A stretch of 63,514 nt of DNA from positions 1 to 63,514 of the forward strand of contig JAIOZK010000024.1 of the NCBI GenBank assembly GCA_021740625.1, given 5' to 3'. A program made the translations under genes and the position numbers. The notes under the pieces are model-generated. The model searched no databases, was not told where the DNA came from, and saw only the letters and a program-made list of their open reading frames with translations. Of the stretch, positions 28,457-36,236 are shown piece after piece (the first letter of the stretch is position 1; every line of letters begins with the position of its first letter). This stretch comes from Bacteroidales bacterium (GTDB taxonomy: Bacteria > Bacteroidota > Bacteroidia > Bacteroidales > JAIOZK01).

Positions 28457-28508
28457 ATAAATCTTTTTTTTACTATCTGTATTTATTCAAAATAAGGTTG
28501 AAAAATAG

Positions 28509-28516
28509 TAGTTTTG
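28509..28516 (+). promoter_or_regulatory. Candidate -7 element for ndk
   Basis: TAGTTTTG fits TAnnTTTG and ends 26 bases before the ndk ATG, in the 86-base gap between divergent nrnA and ndk. No clear -33 TTTG is present at the usual spacing. Confidence 0.4.
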
Positions 28517-28542
28517 CCAAAGTTAACACAATTAATCAAGTT

Positions 28543-28968
28543 ATGAACGGAAACAGAACACTTACCTTAATTAAGCCCAAAGCAGTTAAAGAAGGTAATA
28601 TTGGGCCCATATTAAACAAAATACAAGAAGGAGGATTCAGGATCATCGCCATGAAACTTACCAGGCTGAGTTTTATTGAAGCACAAAAGTTTTATGCTGT
28701 GCACAAAGAACGTCCTTTTTATGAAAACCTGTGCAGGTTTATGTCTGAAGGCCCCATCGTAGCAGCCATACTGGAAAAAGACAATGCGGTTGAGGCATAC
28801 AGGGATTTTATTGGATCCACCAATCCGGAGGAAGCAGACGAAGAATCGATACGGGGGCTGTATGGCACTGATTTACAGCAAAATGCAGTACATGGATCGG
28901 ATAGCGATGACAATGCCAGGATCGAAGCAGGCTTCTTTTTTGCTGAGCGCGAAATATTTACCGCTTAG
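28543..28968 (+). CDS. ndk: Nucleoside-diphosphate kinase
   Basis: A 141-residue protein covering the full NDK family length. Lys11 (LIKPKAV), the RPFYENL segment and the active-site His117 in NAVHGSDS are all present. It transfers the terminal phosphate between nucleoside triphosphates and diphosphates through phospho-His. The start is the ATG at 28543; a longer frame upstream reads into the nrnA region and is spurious. Its 3' end overlaps that of the convergent XRE gene by 11 bases. Confidence 0.95.
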   Translation: MNGNRTLTLIKPKAVKEGNIGPILNKIQEGGFRIIAMKLTRLSFIEAQKFYAVHKERPFYENLCRFMSEGPIVAAILEKDNAVEAYRDFIGSTNPEEADEESIRGLYGTDLQQNAVHGSDSDDNARIEAGFFFAEREIFTA

Positions 28969-29374
28969 GATAGTATGACTCGAAACTACCATCCTCATAA
29001 AAAATCAGAACTTTGCGAATATCCTGCCTGCTGTTCTTAGGCTTGGCAGGAGATTTCAATTCTTTTTGGCCTGGATCTGCTGTCTGGATATCCGTTTGCT
29101 CGGCAGCCTTTTCCGCTTCTTTGTCTACATCTTTTTCCTGCTCTCCTGCAAACAAGTCCATCTTTTTATCATCATAAGAACCTTTTCCAAACAATAGCCA
29201 ATCTGCATTTACATCAGGAAAACTTTTCAATATTCTCAAGACAAAATCAAGGCTGGGTTTATTTCTGCCCGATAATACATGAGAAACATTGCTCCTTTGC
29301 AGTCCGATTTCATCAGCAAATTTTGAAGCATTTAAACCATGCTTAAGGATGATTTCTTGAATGCGTTCTAACAT
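28958..29374 (-). CDS. XRE-family transcriptional regulator
   Basis: Residues 1-62 form a Cro/C1-type helix-turn-helix (MLERIQEIILKHGL, KFADEIGLQRSNVSHVLSG, NADWLLFGKGSY). A low-complexity charged linker follows, then a conserved basic tail (VLIFYEDGSFESYYP). I chose the ATG at 29374; upstream in-frame codons lie in the AT-rich promoter region. Palindromic GTATAC sites fill that upstream DNA and are good candidates for its operator. The target genes are unknown; autoregulation is likely (inference). Confidence 0.87.
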   Translation of the reverse strand: MLERIQEIILKHGLNASKFADEIGLQRSNVSHVLSGRNKPSLDFVLRILKSFPDVNADWLLFGKGSYDDKKMDLFAGEQEKDVDKEAEKAAEQTDIQTADPGQKELKSPAKPKNSRQDIRKVLIFYEDGSFESYYPKR

Positions 29375-30014
29375 AATGTTTACAAAAATACAATTATTAA
29401 TAACATTTGTATAGTTTATTGTTGTATACAATTGCTTGTTTATTTTTTACTTCTGTATACTTTTGTGTATTGTTATAAAAACTTGATATATAGAAATATG
29501 ATATTTCTTTTCAAATATACACTTGTCTAAGTTATGGTTTGGATAATAGTATATATAACATTGAATATCAATGTTTCTAATTTATTAAATACCTTTGATT
29601 GAACAAAATCGTAATATTGTTAAAGAAAGTTACATATGTATTAATTAGATAAATTATTTGAGACATGTGTATACACTTCTATCGTATTGTTATTGAGTTG
29701 ATTATATGTATATCTTTCAATATTGTATACTTTTGTATATGTATGTTAATACCGGAGAAAATCTGCAAAACTTCTGCGAAAACATGTTCTTTTACCTGTA
29801 AAAAGCCATGTGAATCAGAAGTTTTCCGGGATAAATCCTCCCTCCTTCAATTGTGAATATCGAATAACGAACACACAATGCAGAATTTCTAAGACAGAGG
29901 CATAACCACAAGCGTTCTGAAAATAATCTCTGATAAGAAATAAGAGCTAATATAGCAACAGATACCACTCATTTTTTGCTAATTTTGCACCGAATCTAAA
30001 CCAAAACAACGTCT
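29375..30014. promoter_or_regulatory. AT-rich intergenic region with an array of GTATAC palindromes
   Basis: This 640-base stretch has no credible gene. It holds a perfect palindrome TTGTATACAA (29422-29431) and a perfect GTGTATACAC (29667-29676). Two copies of a direct repeat TGTATAC-TTTTG-TGTAT/TATAT lie at 29454-29470 and 29724-29740. A minus-strand -7 candidate (TATTTTTG, 29383-29390) sits nine bases from the XRE start. The layout looks like the operator of the adjacent regulator. The DNA from 29440 to 29750 is much richer in A+T than its surroundings. Confidence 0.55.
29980..29987 (+). promoter_or_regulatory. Candidate -7 element for the rubredoxin fusion gene
   Basis: TAATTTTG fits TAnnTTTG and ends 27 bases before the ATG at 30015. 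No good -33 element is seen. Confidence 0.4.
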
Positions 30015-30725
30015 ATGAATATCGAATCCTTTTTCAAAATCACATATGGTCTTTATATTTTATCATCCAGAAACAAAGAAGGTAAACTCAACGGACACGT
30101 CAGCAATACGGTATTGCAGGTCACGGCCAAACCGGTAAAATTCCTGGTAGCCAGTCATAAAGACAACCTGACATCTGACTACATCAAAGAAAGCGGTGTT
30201 TTTGCGGTATCCGTCATTCAGCAGGATGTCGACCTGGAATTCATGGGTCCCTGGGGATTCAAATCCGGGAAAACCACGGATAAATTTACAGAAGTTGTTA
30301 ATTACAGGATCGGGAAAACCGGTGCGCCCATTCTGATGGATAAGGCTGTGGCCTTCCTGGAATGCAATCTCCTGGAAACAATTGATGTTGGTTCTCATCT
30401 GCTTTTTATCGGAGAAGCGGTGGATGCTGATTTCATTCAGAAAGACAAGCAACCCCTCACCTATTCCTATTACCGGAATGTCATCAAAGGAATATCACCC
30501 GAGCATTCTCCAACCTATATCGAAGAAAGGGTTGCTGAAGAGAAAGGTGATAGTCCAGGCGGAGGTCATCAAAAATACCAGTGTACCGTTTGTGGTTTCA
30601 TATACGATCCTGCGGAAGGAGATCCGGATGGTGGCATTCCCCCGGGCACACCATTCGAAGACATCCCCGACGACTGGATGTGCCCCGTTTGCGGTGTCAC
30701 CAAATCCGATTTCGTTCCCCTCTAA
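30015..30725 (+). CDS. Flavin reductase-rubredoxin fusion (high-molecular-weight rubredoxin type)
   Basis: Residues 1-165 form an FMN-binding flavin-reductase/flavoredoxin domain ([44 protein letters not shown]). Residues 187-236 are a complete rubredoxin with Cys190, Cys193, Cys223 and Cys226 ([11 protein letters not shown] ... [13 protein letters not shown]). Proteins of this layout pass electrons from NAD(P)H to flavodiiron oxygen or NO reductases in anaerobes. That suggests an anaerobic or microaerobic lifestyle with a need to remove oxygen or NO. No flavodiiron gene is in the window. Confidence 0.9.
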   Translation: MNIESFFKITYGLYILSSRNKEGKLNGHVSNTVLQVTAKPVKFLVASHKDNLTSDYIKESGVFAVSVIQQDVDLEFMGPWGFKSGKTTDKFTEVVNYRIGKTGAPILMDKAVAFLECNLLETIDVGSHLLFIGEAVDADFIQKDKQPLTYSYYRNVIKGISPEHSPTYIEERVAEEKGDSPGGGHQKYQCTVCGFIYDPAEGDPDGGIPPGTPFEDIPDDWMCPVCGVTKSDFVPL

Positions 30726-30747
30726 GGAAAAACGGCAGACCCAAAGA

Positions 30748-30755
30748 TATTTTTG
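30748..30755 (+). promoter_or_regulatory. Candidate -7 element for the DUF202 gene
   Basis: TATTTTTG fits TAnnTTTG and ends 40 bases before the ATG at 30796. Confidence 0.33.
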
Positions 30756-30795
30756 TATTGTCCTTTTAATGACAAATGACTAATAAACCAATCTA

Positions 30796-31059
30796 ATGGA
30801 AGTTAAAGACGAACTTGCTGTTCAACGAACAAAGCTTGCAAATGAACGGAACCTGCTGGCCTACCTTCGGTCTTTCATTGTATTCCTGGGAGCCGGAATT
30901 ACCTTTGTCAAACTGTTTCCTCATGATAGATTTTTGCAGGTATTCGGAATCGTGCTGATACCGGTTTCGGTAATTTTCCTGATCCTCGGGCTGATCAGCT
31001 TCAGGAGAAACCAGCGAAAGATCAACCGGCATTACAATAGCAAAGAGAAAGGCCAATAA
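30796..31059 (+). CDS. DUF202 family small membrane protein
   Basis: An 87-residue protein with the DUF202 pattern: RTKLANERNLLAYLRSFIVFLGAG, of which LANERNLLAYLR is the hallmark, and two membrane helices (about 25-45 and 52-72). The function of the family is unknown. It is followed after 38 bases by arginine deiminase, which appears to have its own promoter. Confidence 0.85.
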   Translation: MEVKDELAVQRTKLANERNLLAYLRSFIVFLGAGITFVKLFPHDRFLQVFGIVLIPVSVIFLILGLISFRRNQRKINRHYNSKEKGQ

Positions 31060-31067
31060 ATAATCTG

Positions 31068-31075
31068 TATTTTTG
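31068..31075 (+). promoter_or_regulatory. Candidate -7 element for arginine deiminase
   Basis: TATTTTTG fits TAnnTTTG and ends 22 bases before the ATG at 31098, in the short gap after the DUF202 gene. Confidence 0.4.
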
Positions 31076-31097
31076 CAAAAATTCTGAAAACCAAAAC

Positions 31098-32363
31098 ATG
31101 TCAGCCAAAACAATGAAGATCCAAGTCGATTCGGAAATCGGCAAACTGGAAGGAGTGATACTGCATAAACCCGGACCGGAGATTGAAAACATGACCCCCG
31201 CCAATGCCGAAAGGGCTCTGTACAGCGACATTCTGAATTTATCGGTAGCGGGGCGGGAGTATTCCCAACTGGCAGGCGTTCTGCAGAAACTTTGCAAAAC
31301 ATATTTCGTCAGTGATTTACTCAAGGATATTCTGGAAGATAATCAAATCAGGGAAAATTTGATCAGTAATATCTGTGAGAATGAATTCGTTTGTGATGTG
31401 CGCAAAGACCTGTTGAAACTGAGCAGCCAGGAGATCACACGCCAGTTGATCGAAGGAGTGATCATGAAAAAAGACAGTCTGACGAGCTTTCTGAGCAAAC
31501 AACGTTATTCGCTGCGTCCTTTGCATAATTTTTTCTTCACAAGGGATGCCTCCATTTCCATTGATGACAAAGTCCTCATTGCAAAAATGGCAAACAAGGT
31601 GAGAGACCGGGAAGCCCTGATCATGGAATCCATTTTTGACCAGCATCCTGCATTCCATGCAACAACGCTGAATCCAAAAACCATCCCCATCGACACTTCC
31701 AAAGTTACCATCGAAGGTGGGGACATACTCGTAGCCCGGCATGACATTCTGCTGATGGGCACAGGTTCGAGGACGACTACAGAAGGTGTGGATTTTATTC
31801 TTAAACATCTGAAAGGAACCAGGGAGAAGAAACACATCATTGTGCAGGAACTGCCCTATGAACCTGAATCCTTCATTCACCTGGATATGGTTTTCACTTT
31901 CCTCGACCGGGATGCCTGCATGGTGTACTATCCCATCATACTCAAACCCAATCGTTACCAAACCGTGCATATCAGTATTGAAAACGGAAAAGTTGTCAGC
32001 ATTAAAAACCAGGAAAACCTTCTCGCTGCCCTTCAGGAACTTGGTATGGATCTGAAACCGGTATATTGTGGGGGAACCAGCGATGCCTGGGTACAGCAAC
32101 GTGAACAATGGCACAGCGGAGCCAATTTCTTTGCTTTTGCACCCGGAAAGGTAATCGGGTATGAAAGAAATGTCAGGACACTCGAAGAAATGAATAAAAG
32201 AGGCTTTGAGATCATTAGAGCCAGTGAGGTTATCGCGGGCAACACCCATCCGGATGCCTACAAAAAATGTGTGGTTAGCATCGAAGGCTCGGAGCTGGCC
32301 AGGGGCGGTGGCGGTGCCAGGTGCATGACAATGCCGTTTAAAAGAGGAGAAGTTGAATGGTAG
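31098..32363 (+). CDS. arcA: Arginine deiminase
   Basis: A full-length (421 residues) member of the guanidine-modifying superfamily that hydrolyses arginine to citrulline and ammonia. Diagnostic parts are LEGVILHKPGPEI, FFFTRDASI, TIEGGDILV, HLDMVFTFLD and the C-terminal GGARCMTMP with catalytic Cys409. No ornithine carbamoyltransferase, carbamate kinase or antiporter gene lies nearby, so the complete ADI energy pathway is not encoded here. It overlaps the next gene by seven bases. The ATG at 31113 is an alternative start. Confidence 0.92.
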   Translation: MSAKTMKIQVDSEIGKLEGVILHKPGPEIENMTPANAERALYSDILNLSVAGREYSQLAGVLQKLCKTYFVSDLLKDILEDNQIRENLISNICENEFVCDVRKDLLKLSSQEITRQLIEGVIMKKDSLTSFLSKQRYSLRPLHNFFFTRDASISIDDKVLIAKMANKVRDREALIMESIFDQHPAFHATTLNPKTIPIDTSKVTIEGGDILVARHDILLMGTGSRTTTEGVDFILKHLKGTREKKHIIVQELPYEPESFIHLDMVFTFLDRDACMVYYPIILKPNRYQTVHISIENGKVVSIKNQENLLAALQELGMDLKPVYCGGTSDAWVQQREQWHSGANFFAFAPGKVIGYERNVRTLEEMNKRGFEIIRASEVIAGNTHPDAYKKCVVSIEGSELARGGGGARCMTMPFKRGEVEW

Positions 32364-33157
32364 TACCCATGAACACAACAAATTATAAAAAACACGGAAC
32401 CCCACCCTTTCAAATCATTCTTGTGCATGGCGGACCAGGCGCTATTGGTGATCTAAATCCCCTGGCCCGCAGGCTTGGAGAAAGTTTCGGTGTGATCGAA
32501 ACCCTGCACTATGCCAAATCAATTGATGGACAGATCAATGAGATCAAAGATGCAATCATAACCGATGGCAAAACTCCCGTTAAGCTTGTCGGGCATTCCT
32601 GGGGCGCCTGGCTATGCTATATATATGCCTCCCATTATCCCGAACATGTTAACAAACTGATCATGCTATCGAGCGGAACTTTCAATCCCGAACTGCGTGA
32701 TCATATTGCCGTTACACGCAACAGGCGATTGAAATCAATAGATTTTGAAAAATTCAGACAATTGCAAAAACAACTGAGTTCAAAAGAAGCCTCCATCAGG
32801 AACAATGCCTTTTGTGAAATGGGAAATATGCTGGTGAAACTCGATTCGTATGAAATACAAAAAGGAATGAATTACCAGACTGCATGCCGGCATGATGTAT
32901 TCAAAGGTGTCTATCCAGAAGCCGATGAGTTGCGAAACAGTGGCGCCCTGATCCGGATGGGACATCAGATCAATTGTCCGGTTGTGGCAATTCATGGGGA
33001 TTATGATCCTCATCCCAGGGAAGGAATAGAAGATCCCCTGAAAAAGATTCTACGAAATTTCGACTTTTATTCAATAGAAAAATGCGGCCATTATCCCTGG
33101 CTCGAAAAATACAGCAGCGAAACCTTTTACAAAATCCTGAAGAAGAAGCTCGCATAA
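32357..33157 (+). CDS. Alpha/beta hydrolase (proline iminopeptidase-like)
   Basis: The HGGPG oxyanion signature (residues 24-28) and the nucleophile elbow GHSWG (Ser81) are those of the prolyl iminopeptidase-type branch. Probable acid and base are Asp in HGDYDPH and His in CGHYPWLEKY. The overlap with arginine deiminase suggests coupled translation, perhaps in peptide or arginine catabolism (inference). The ATG at 32369 is a possible shorter start. Confidence 0.82.
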   Translation: MVVPMNTTNYKKHGTPPFQIILVHGGPGAIGDLNPLARRLGESFGVIETLHYAKSIDGQINEIKDAIITDGKTPVKLVGHSWGAWLCYIYASHYPEHVNKLIMLSSGTFNPELRDHIAVTRNRRLKSIDFEKFRQLQKQLSSKEASIRNNAFCEMGNMLVKLDSYEIQKGMNYQTACRHDVFKGVYPEADELRNSGALIRMGHQINCPVVAIHGDYDPHPREGIEDPLKKILRNFDFYSIEKCGHYPWLEKYSSETFYKILKKKLA

Positions 33158-33278
33158 AAGCCTGCTCTTCAAACTTCAAGAAACTACCCCGGGGAAGCCT
33201 GCAGACTATCAGGCCGGAATATTCATAAATTGCTGATAAAATCAATGCGGTAAATGGTCGTCTCAGCAACATTCTTAT

Positions 33279-33286
33279 TACTTTTG
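33279..33286 (+). promoter_or_regulatory. Candidate -7 element for the DUF456 gene
   Basis: TACTTTTG fits TAnnTTTG and ends ten bases before the ATG at 33297, which would leave a very short leader. Confidence 0.35.
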
Positions 33287-33296
33287 TTAAAACTGC

Positions 33297-33815
33297 ATGA
33301 ACATGGACTGGTTGCTCATCACTTTGGGAATTATTGCTTTATTGCTGGGGATCATTGGCGCTGTTTTGCCTGTTTTACCCGGACCAGCAATTAGTTATGC
33401 AGCCCTGATCCTTTTGCAGTTTACGGAAGAAGCCCCTTTTTCAGAGAGATTTTTGGTGGTGATGGGATTGGTGATGGGAGCTGTTACCTTGCTTGATTAT
33501 GTGGTACCCATTTACGGAACAAAAAAATTCGGAGGCAGCAAGGCAGGAATCAGAGGCAGCATGATCGGACTGGTTATAGGTATCGTAATATTACCCCTTT
33601 TGGGGATCGTGATCGGGCCATTCGGTATCCTGGGGATCATACTGGGTCCTTTTGTGGGCGCATATATTGCGGAAACATCCACAGGCAAAGATTCCGACCG
33701 GGCGCTGATTGCAGCATTCGGATCATTCGTAGGATTTTTAACAGGCACCCTGATGAAACTGACCTATTCGGTGATCGTGGTATTCTATTTTTTCAAAGCA
33801 GCATTTTTTCTATAA
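33297..33815 (+). CDS. DUF456 family membrane protein
   Basis: A 172-residue hydrophobic protein with the DUF456 pattern: LLGIIGAVLPVLPGP near the start, a charged centre (GTKKFGGSKAGIRGS), and glycine-rich membrane helices (PLLGIVIGPFGILGIILGPFVGAYI). About five to six membrane segments. Family function is unknown. It lies one base upstream of the transketolase genes. Confidence 0.85.
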   Translation: MNMDWLLITLGIIALLLGIIGAVLPVLPGPAISYAALILLQFTEEAPFSERFLVVMGLVMGAVTLLDYVVPIYGTKKFGGSKAGIRGSMIGLVIGIVILPLLGIVIGPFGILGIILGPFVGAYIAETSTGKDSDRALIAAFGSFVGFLTGTLMKLTYSVIVVFYFFKAAFFL

Positions 33816-33816
33816 A

Positions 33817-34653
33817 ATGAATGAAGCAAAACTGAAAAAACTCAGGTCCATTTCGAAAGAGATCAGAAAAGACGTTCTCCGAAGTCTGACTGAGGCTGGC
33901 TCCGGGCATACCGGCGGATCACTGGGACTGGCAGATGTTTTCACAGTTTTATATTTTCATGTCTTAAAACACAAACCACATAAGCCAGATTGGCCTGACC
34001 GGGATCGCCTGATCCTCTCCATCGGTCATGTTGCACCGGTTTTATATGTTGCCCTGGCGCATGCCGGATACTTTCCCAAAAAGGAATTGCAAACACTCAG
34101 AAAGCTGGATAGCAGGTTGCAGGGGCATCCCGGACGCGATCACGGCCTGCCGGGACTGGAGCTTTCGGCAGGATCACTGGGACAGGGTCTTTCTGTTGCT
34201 GTCGGGATGGCACTGGCGGGAAAATTGGACCACAAAGATTTCTTCGTATACAGCCTTCACGGTGACGGAGAACTGCAAGAAGGCTCTATCTGGGAAGCAG
34301 CCATGAGCGCATCCCATCATAAACTGGATCATTTGATCGCAATCGTCGACAGGAATGAAGTACAGATCGACGGTAAAACCTCAGAGGTGATGGAACTGGA
34401 ACCCCTGGCTGATAAATGGCGCGCCTTTGGATGGAAAGTGTTTCATTGTAACGGACACGATCATAAGGAAATATATAACACAATCCAGCAGGCAAAAAAG
34501 AAAGAAGGAAAGCCAGCAGTGATCCTGGCAAAAACCCTCATGGGCAAAGGTGTGAAAAGCATAGAAAACGATCATCGCTGGCATGGCAAACCACCTGCAA
34601 AAGAACAACTTTCTGATTTCCTGAACCAAATCGAAGAAAATAATGCAATATAA
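33817..34653 (+). CDS. Transketolase, N-terminal subunit
   Basis: The thiamine-diphosphate-binding half of a split transketolase. GSGHTGGSLG holds the conserved phosphate-site His, and GDGELQEGSIWEAAMSASH is the TPP motif. LAKTLMGKGVKSIEND closes the domain. Length is 278 residues, and the other half is the next gene, overlapping by 11 bases. Together they would interconvert ketose and aldose phosphates in the pentose phosphate pathway. Confidence 0.92.
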   Translation: MNEAKLKKLRSISKEIRKDVLRSLTEAGSGHTGGSLGLADVFTVLYFHVLKHKPHKPDWPDRDRLILSIGHVAPVLYVALAHAGYFPKKELQTLRKLDSRLQGHPGRDHGLPGLELSAGSLGQGLSVAVGMALAGKLDHKDFFVYSLHGDGELQEGSIWEAAMSASHHKLDHLIAIVDRNEVQIDGKTSEVMELEPLADKWRAFGWKVFHCNGHDHKEIYNTIQQAKKKEGKPAVILAKTLMGKGVKSIENDHRWHGKPPAKEQLSDFLNQIEENNAI

Positions 34654-35599
34654 AAGTCGCGGCAGGAAAGCCACCAAGGAAGGTTTTGCGGAAGGCCTGG
34701 TGGAACTGGGTAAAAAATATGAAGATGTGGTTGCGTTGGGTGCAGATATTACCAGTTCCGTGGGCATGGAGGATTTTGCAAAAAATTACCGGGAACGCTT
34801 CTTCTCCATGGGCATAGCAGAGCAGAACTGTATCGGAACAGCCGCCGGGTTGGCCCTTTCGGGCAAAGTACCGGTATTTTCGACCTACGGTGTTTTTGCC
34901 GGTATCAGGACTGCCGACCAGGTGAGAATATCATTGTGTTATAACGATGTGCATGCAATTATCGGGGGAGCGCATGCCGGTGTTTCTGTGGGGCCGGATG
35001 GGGCCACACACCAGGCCCTGGAAGACATTGCCATCATGCGCGTAATGCCCAACATGACCCTCCTCTCTCCTGCCGATGCAACACAAACAAAACTGGCCAC
35101 GATGGCTGCTTACGAACAATGTGCCGGACCGGTGTACGTGCGTTTTGGAAGAGCTCCATTTCCCGATTTTACGAATTCTGCAGATGCCTTTGAAGTGGGC
35201 AAAGCCCAAACCTTAAAAAGCGGAAATGATATCACCCTCATTGCCACAGGCCACCTTGTTTGGGAAGCCCTGTTAGCCGCTGAGCAACTGGCCGGGGAAA
35301 ACATCAATGCCAGAGTGATCAATATGCACACCATCAAACCCATCGACAAAGAAATCATCATCAAAGCTGCCCGGGAAACAAAAGCCATCATTACAGCCGA
35401 AGAACATCAGGTGCATGGGGGGCTGGGATCCGCAGTTGCAGAAGTCGTGGTTCATAATCATCCCGTTCCCATGATATTCGTTGGTATGCATGACCGTTTC
35501 GGTGAAAGCGGTCAACCCGAAGAACTTATGAGAAAATACGGATTGACTGCAGAAGGAATTGTTTCGAAAGTGAAGAATTTTTATGAAAAAAATTCTTAG
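34643..35599 (+). CDS. Transketolase, C-terminal subunit
   Basis: This is the pyrimidine-binding and C-terminal half (318 residues): VALGADITSSVGM, FFSMGIAEQNCIGTAAGLA with the catalytic Glu, and GPDGATHQALEDIAIMR. EEHQVHGGLGSAVAE lies in the C-terminal domain. It overlaps the N-terminal subunit by 11 bases and the next gene by 17 bases. The split arrangement is common among anaerobes and many Bacteroidota. Confidence 0.92.
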   Translation: MQYKSRGRKATKEGFAEGLVELGKKYEDVVALGADITSSVGMEDFAKNYRERFFSMGIAEQNCIGTAAGLALSGKVPVFSTYGVFAGIRTADQVRISLCYNDVHAIIGGAHAGVSVGPDGATHQALEDIAIMRVMPNMTLLSPADATQTKLATMAAYEQCAGPVYVRFGRAPFPDFTNSADAFEVGKAQTLKSGNDITLIATGHLVWEALLAAEQLAGENINARVINMHTIKPIDKEIIIKAARETKAIITAEEHQVHGGLGSAVAEVVVHNHPVPMIFVGMHDRFGESGQPEELMRKYGLTAEGIVSKVKNFYEKNS

Positions 35600-36236
35600 T
35601 TATTTTTGGCCTCTGAAATCACGATTCCATTCCAAATTCAGCGGATGGCTCGAGATTACCTGGTTGAATGGGAAGAAACTACTGAACAGTAAGAATACAA
35701 ATTACTCCTATGGCTCCCTGCAAAAAGTATTGCGTTATGGTCTTTCGGAAGTGAAGTTCAGACCGGATGATAAAGTCCTGCTGCTGGGCATGGGCGGAGG
35801 CAGCATCATCAAAGTACTCCGGGAAGAATACAAACACAAGGGACAGATCGCAGCGGTGGAGATTGATCCAGTTGTAATTGAAGTTGCAGAAAAGGAATTT
35901 GGGATCCGGGCTTTGAAAGATATTAAGATCATTCATGCCGATGCTCTTTCCTACGTCCAGAATACAAATGAGAGTTTCAAATTGATCATCATCGATCTTT
36001 TTATCGACAAAAATGTTCCTGAAGAATGCTTTTCAGTTGATTTCTGGGAAAAAATCAGCAAACTGTCTGAGCCAAAAGCTCAGATCATTTTCAATGCCGG
36101 AATGGATCTTAGATCAGATCAAAAGATCAGGGAAATCATCTCAAAACAGGAGAGACACTTTGATTTCATTCTTCTTGAAAACGTGATGGGTAGAAATACA
36201 CTGCTTCTTGCTTTAAAAAAGATGGTGAACGTTTAA
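35583..36236 (+). CDS. Spermidine synthase-like methyltransferase-fold protein
   Basis: The fold of polyamine synthases and their relatives: VLLLGMGGGSIIKVL (nucleotide-binding glycine motif), IAAVEIDPVVIEVAEKEFG, then IIHADALSYV and FKLIIIDLFID. At 217 residues it is shorter than true spermidine synthases and lacks the N-terminal beta domain, so polyamine synthesis is doubtful. It overlaps the transketolase gene by 17 bases. Confidence 0.75.
   Translation: MKKILSYFWPLKSRFHSKFSGWLEITWLNGKKLLNSKNTNYSYGSLQKVLRYGLSEVKFRPDDKVLLLGMGGGSIIKVLREEYKHKGQIAAVEIDPVVIEVAEKEFGIRALKDIKIIHADALSYVQNTNESFKLIIIDLFIDKNVPEECFSVDFWEKISKLSEPKAQIIFNAGMDLRSDQKIREIISKQERHFDFILLENVMGRNTLLLALKKMVNV

Noticed and set aside
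29665-29856. Small plus-strand frame in the AT-rich region upstream of the XRE gene
   Set aside because: It is rich in Ile, Cys and Tyr from AT-rich DNA and overlaps the GTATAC palindromes; no family resemblance.
31317-32405. Long minus-strand open frame (362 codons) opposite arginine deiminase
   Set aside because: The plus strand encodes an unmistakable enzyme with all motifs; the antisense frame has no recognisable domain.
33817-35599. Transketolase halves as a broken gene
   Set aside because: The halves overlap, each has its own start and domain boundary, and split transketolases are a known natural form.
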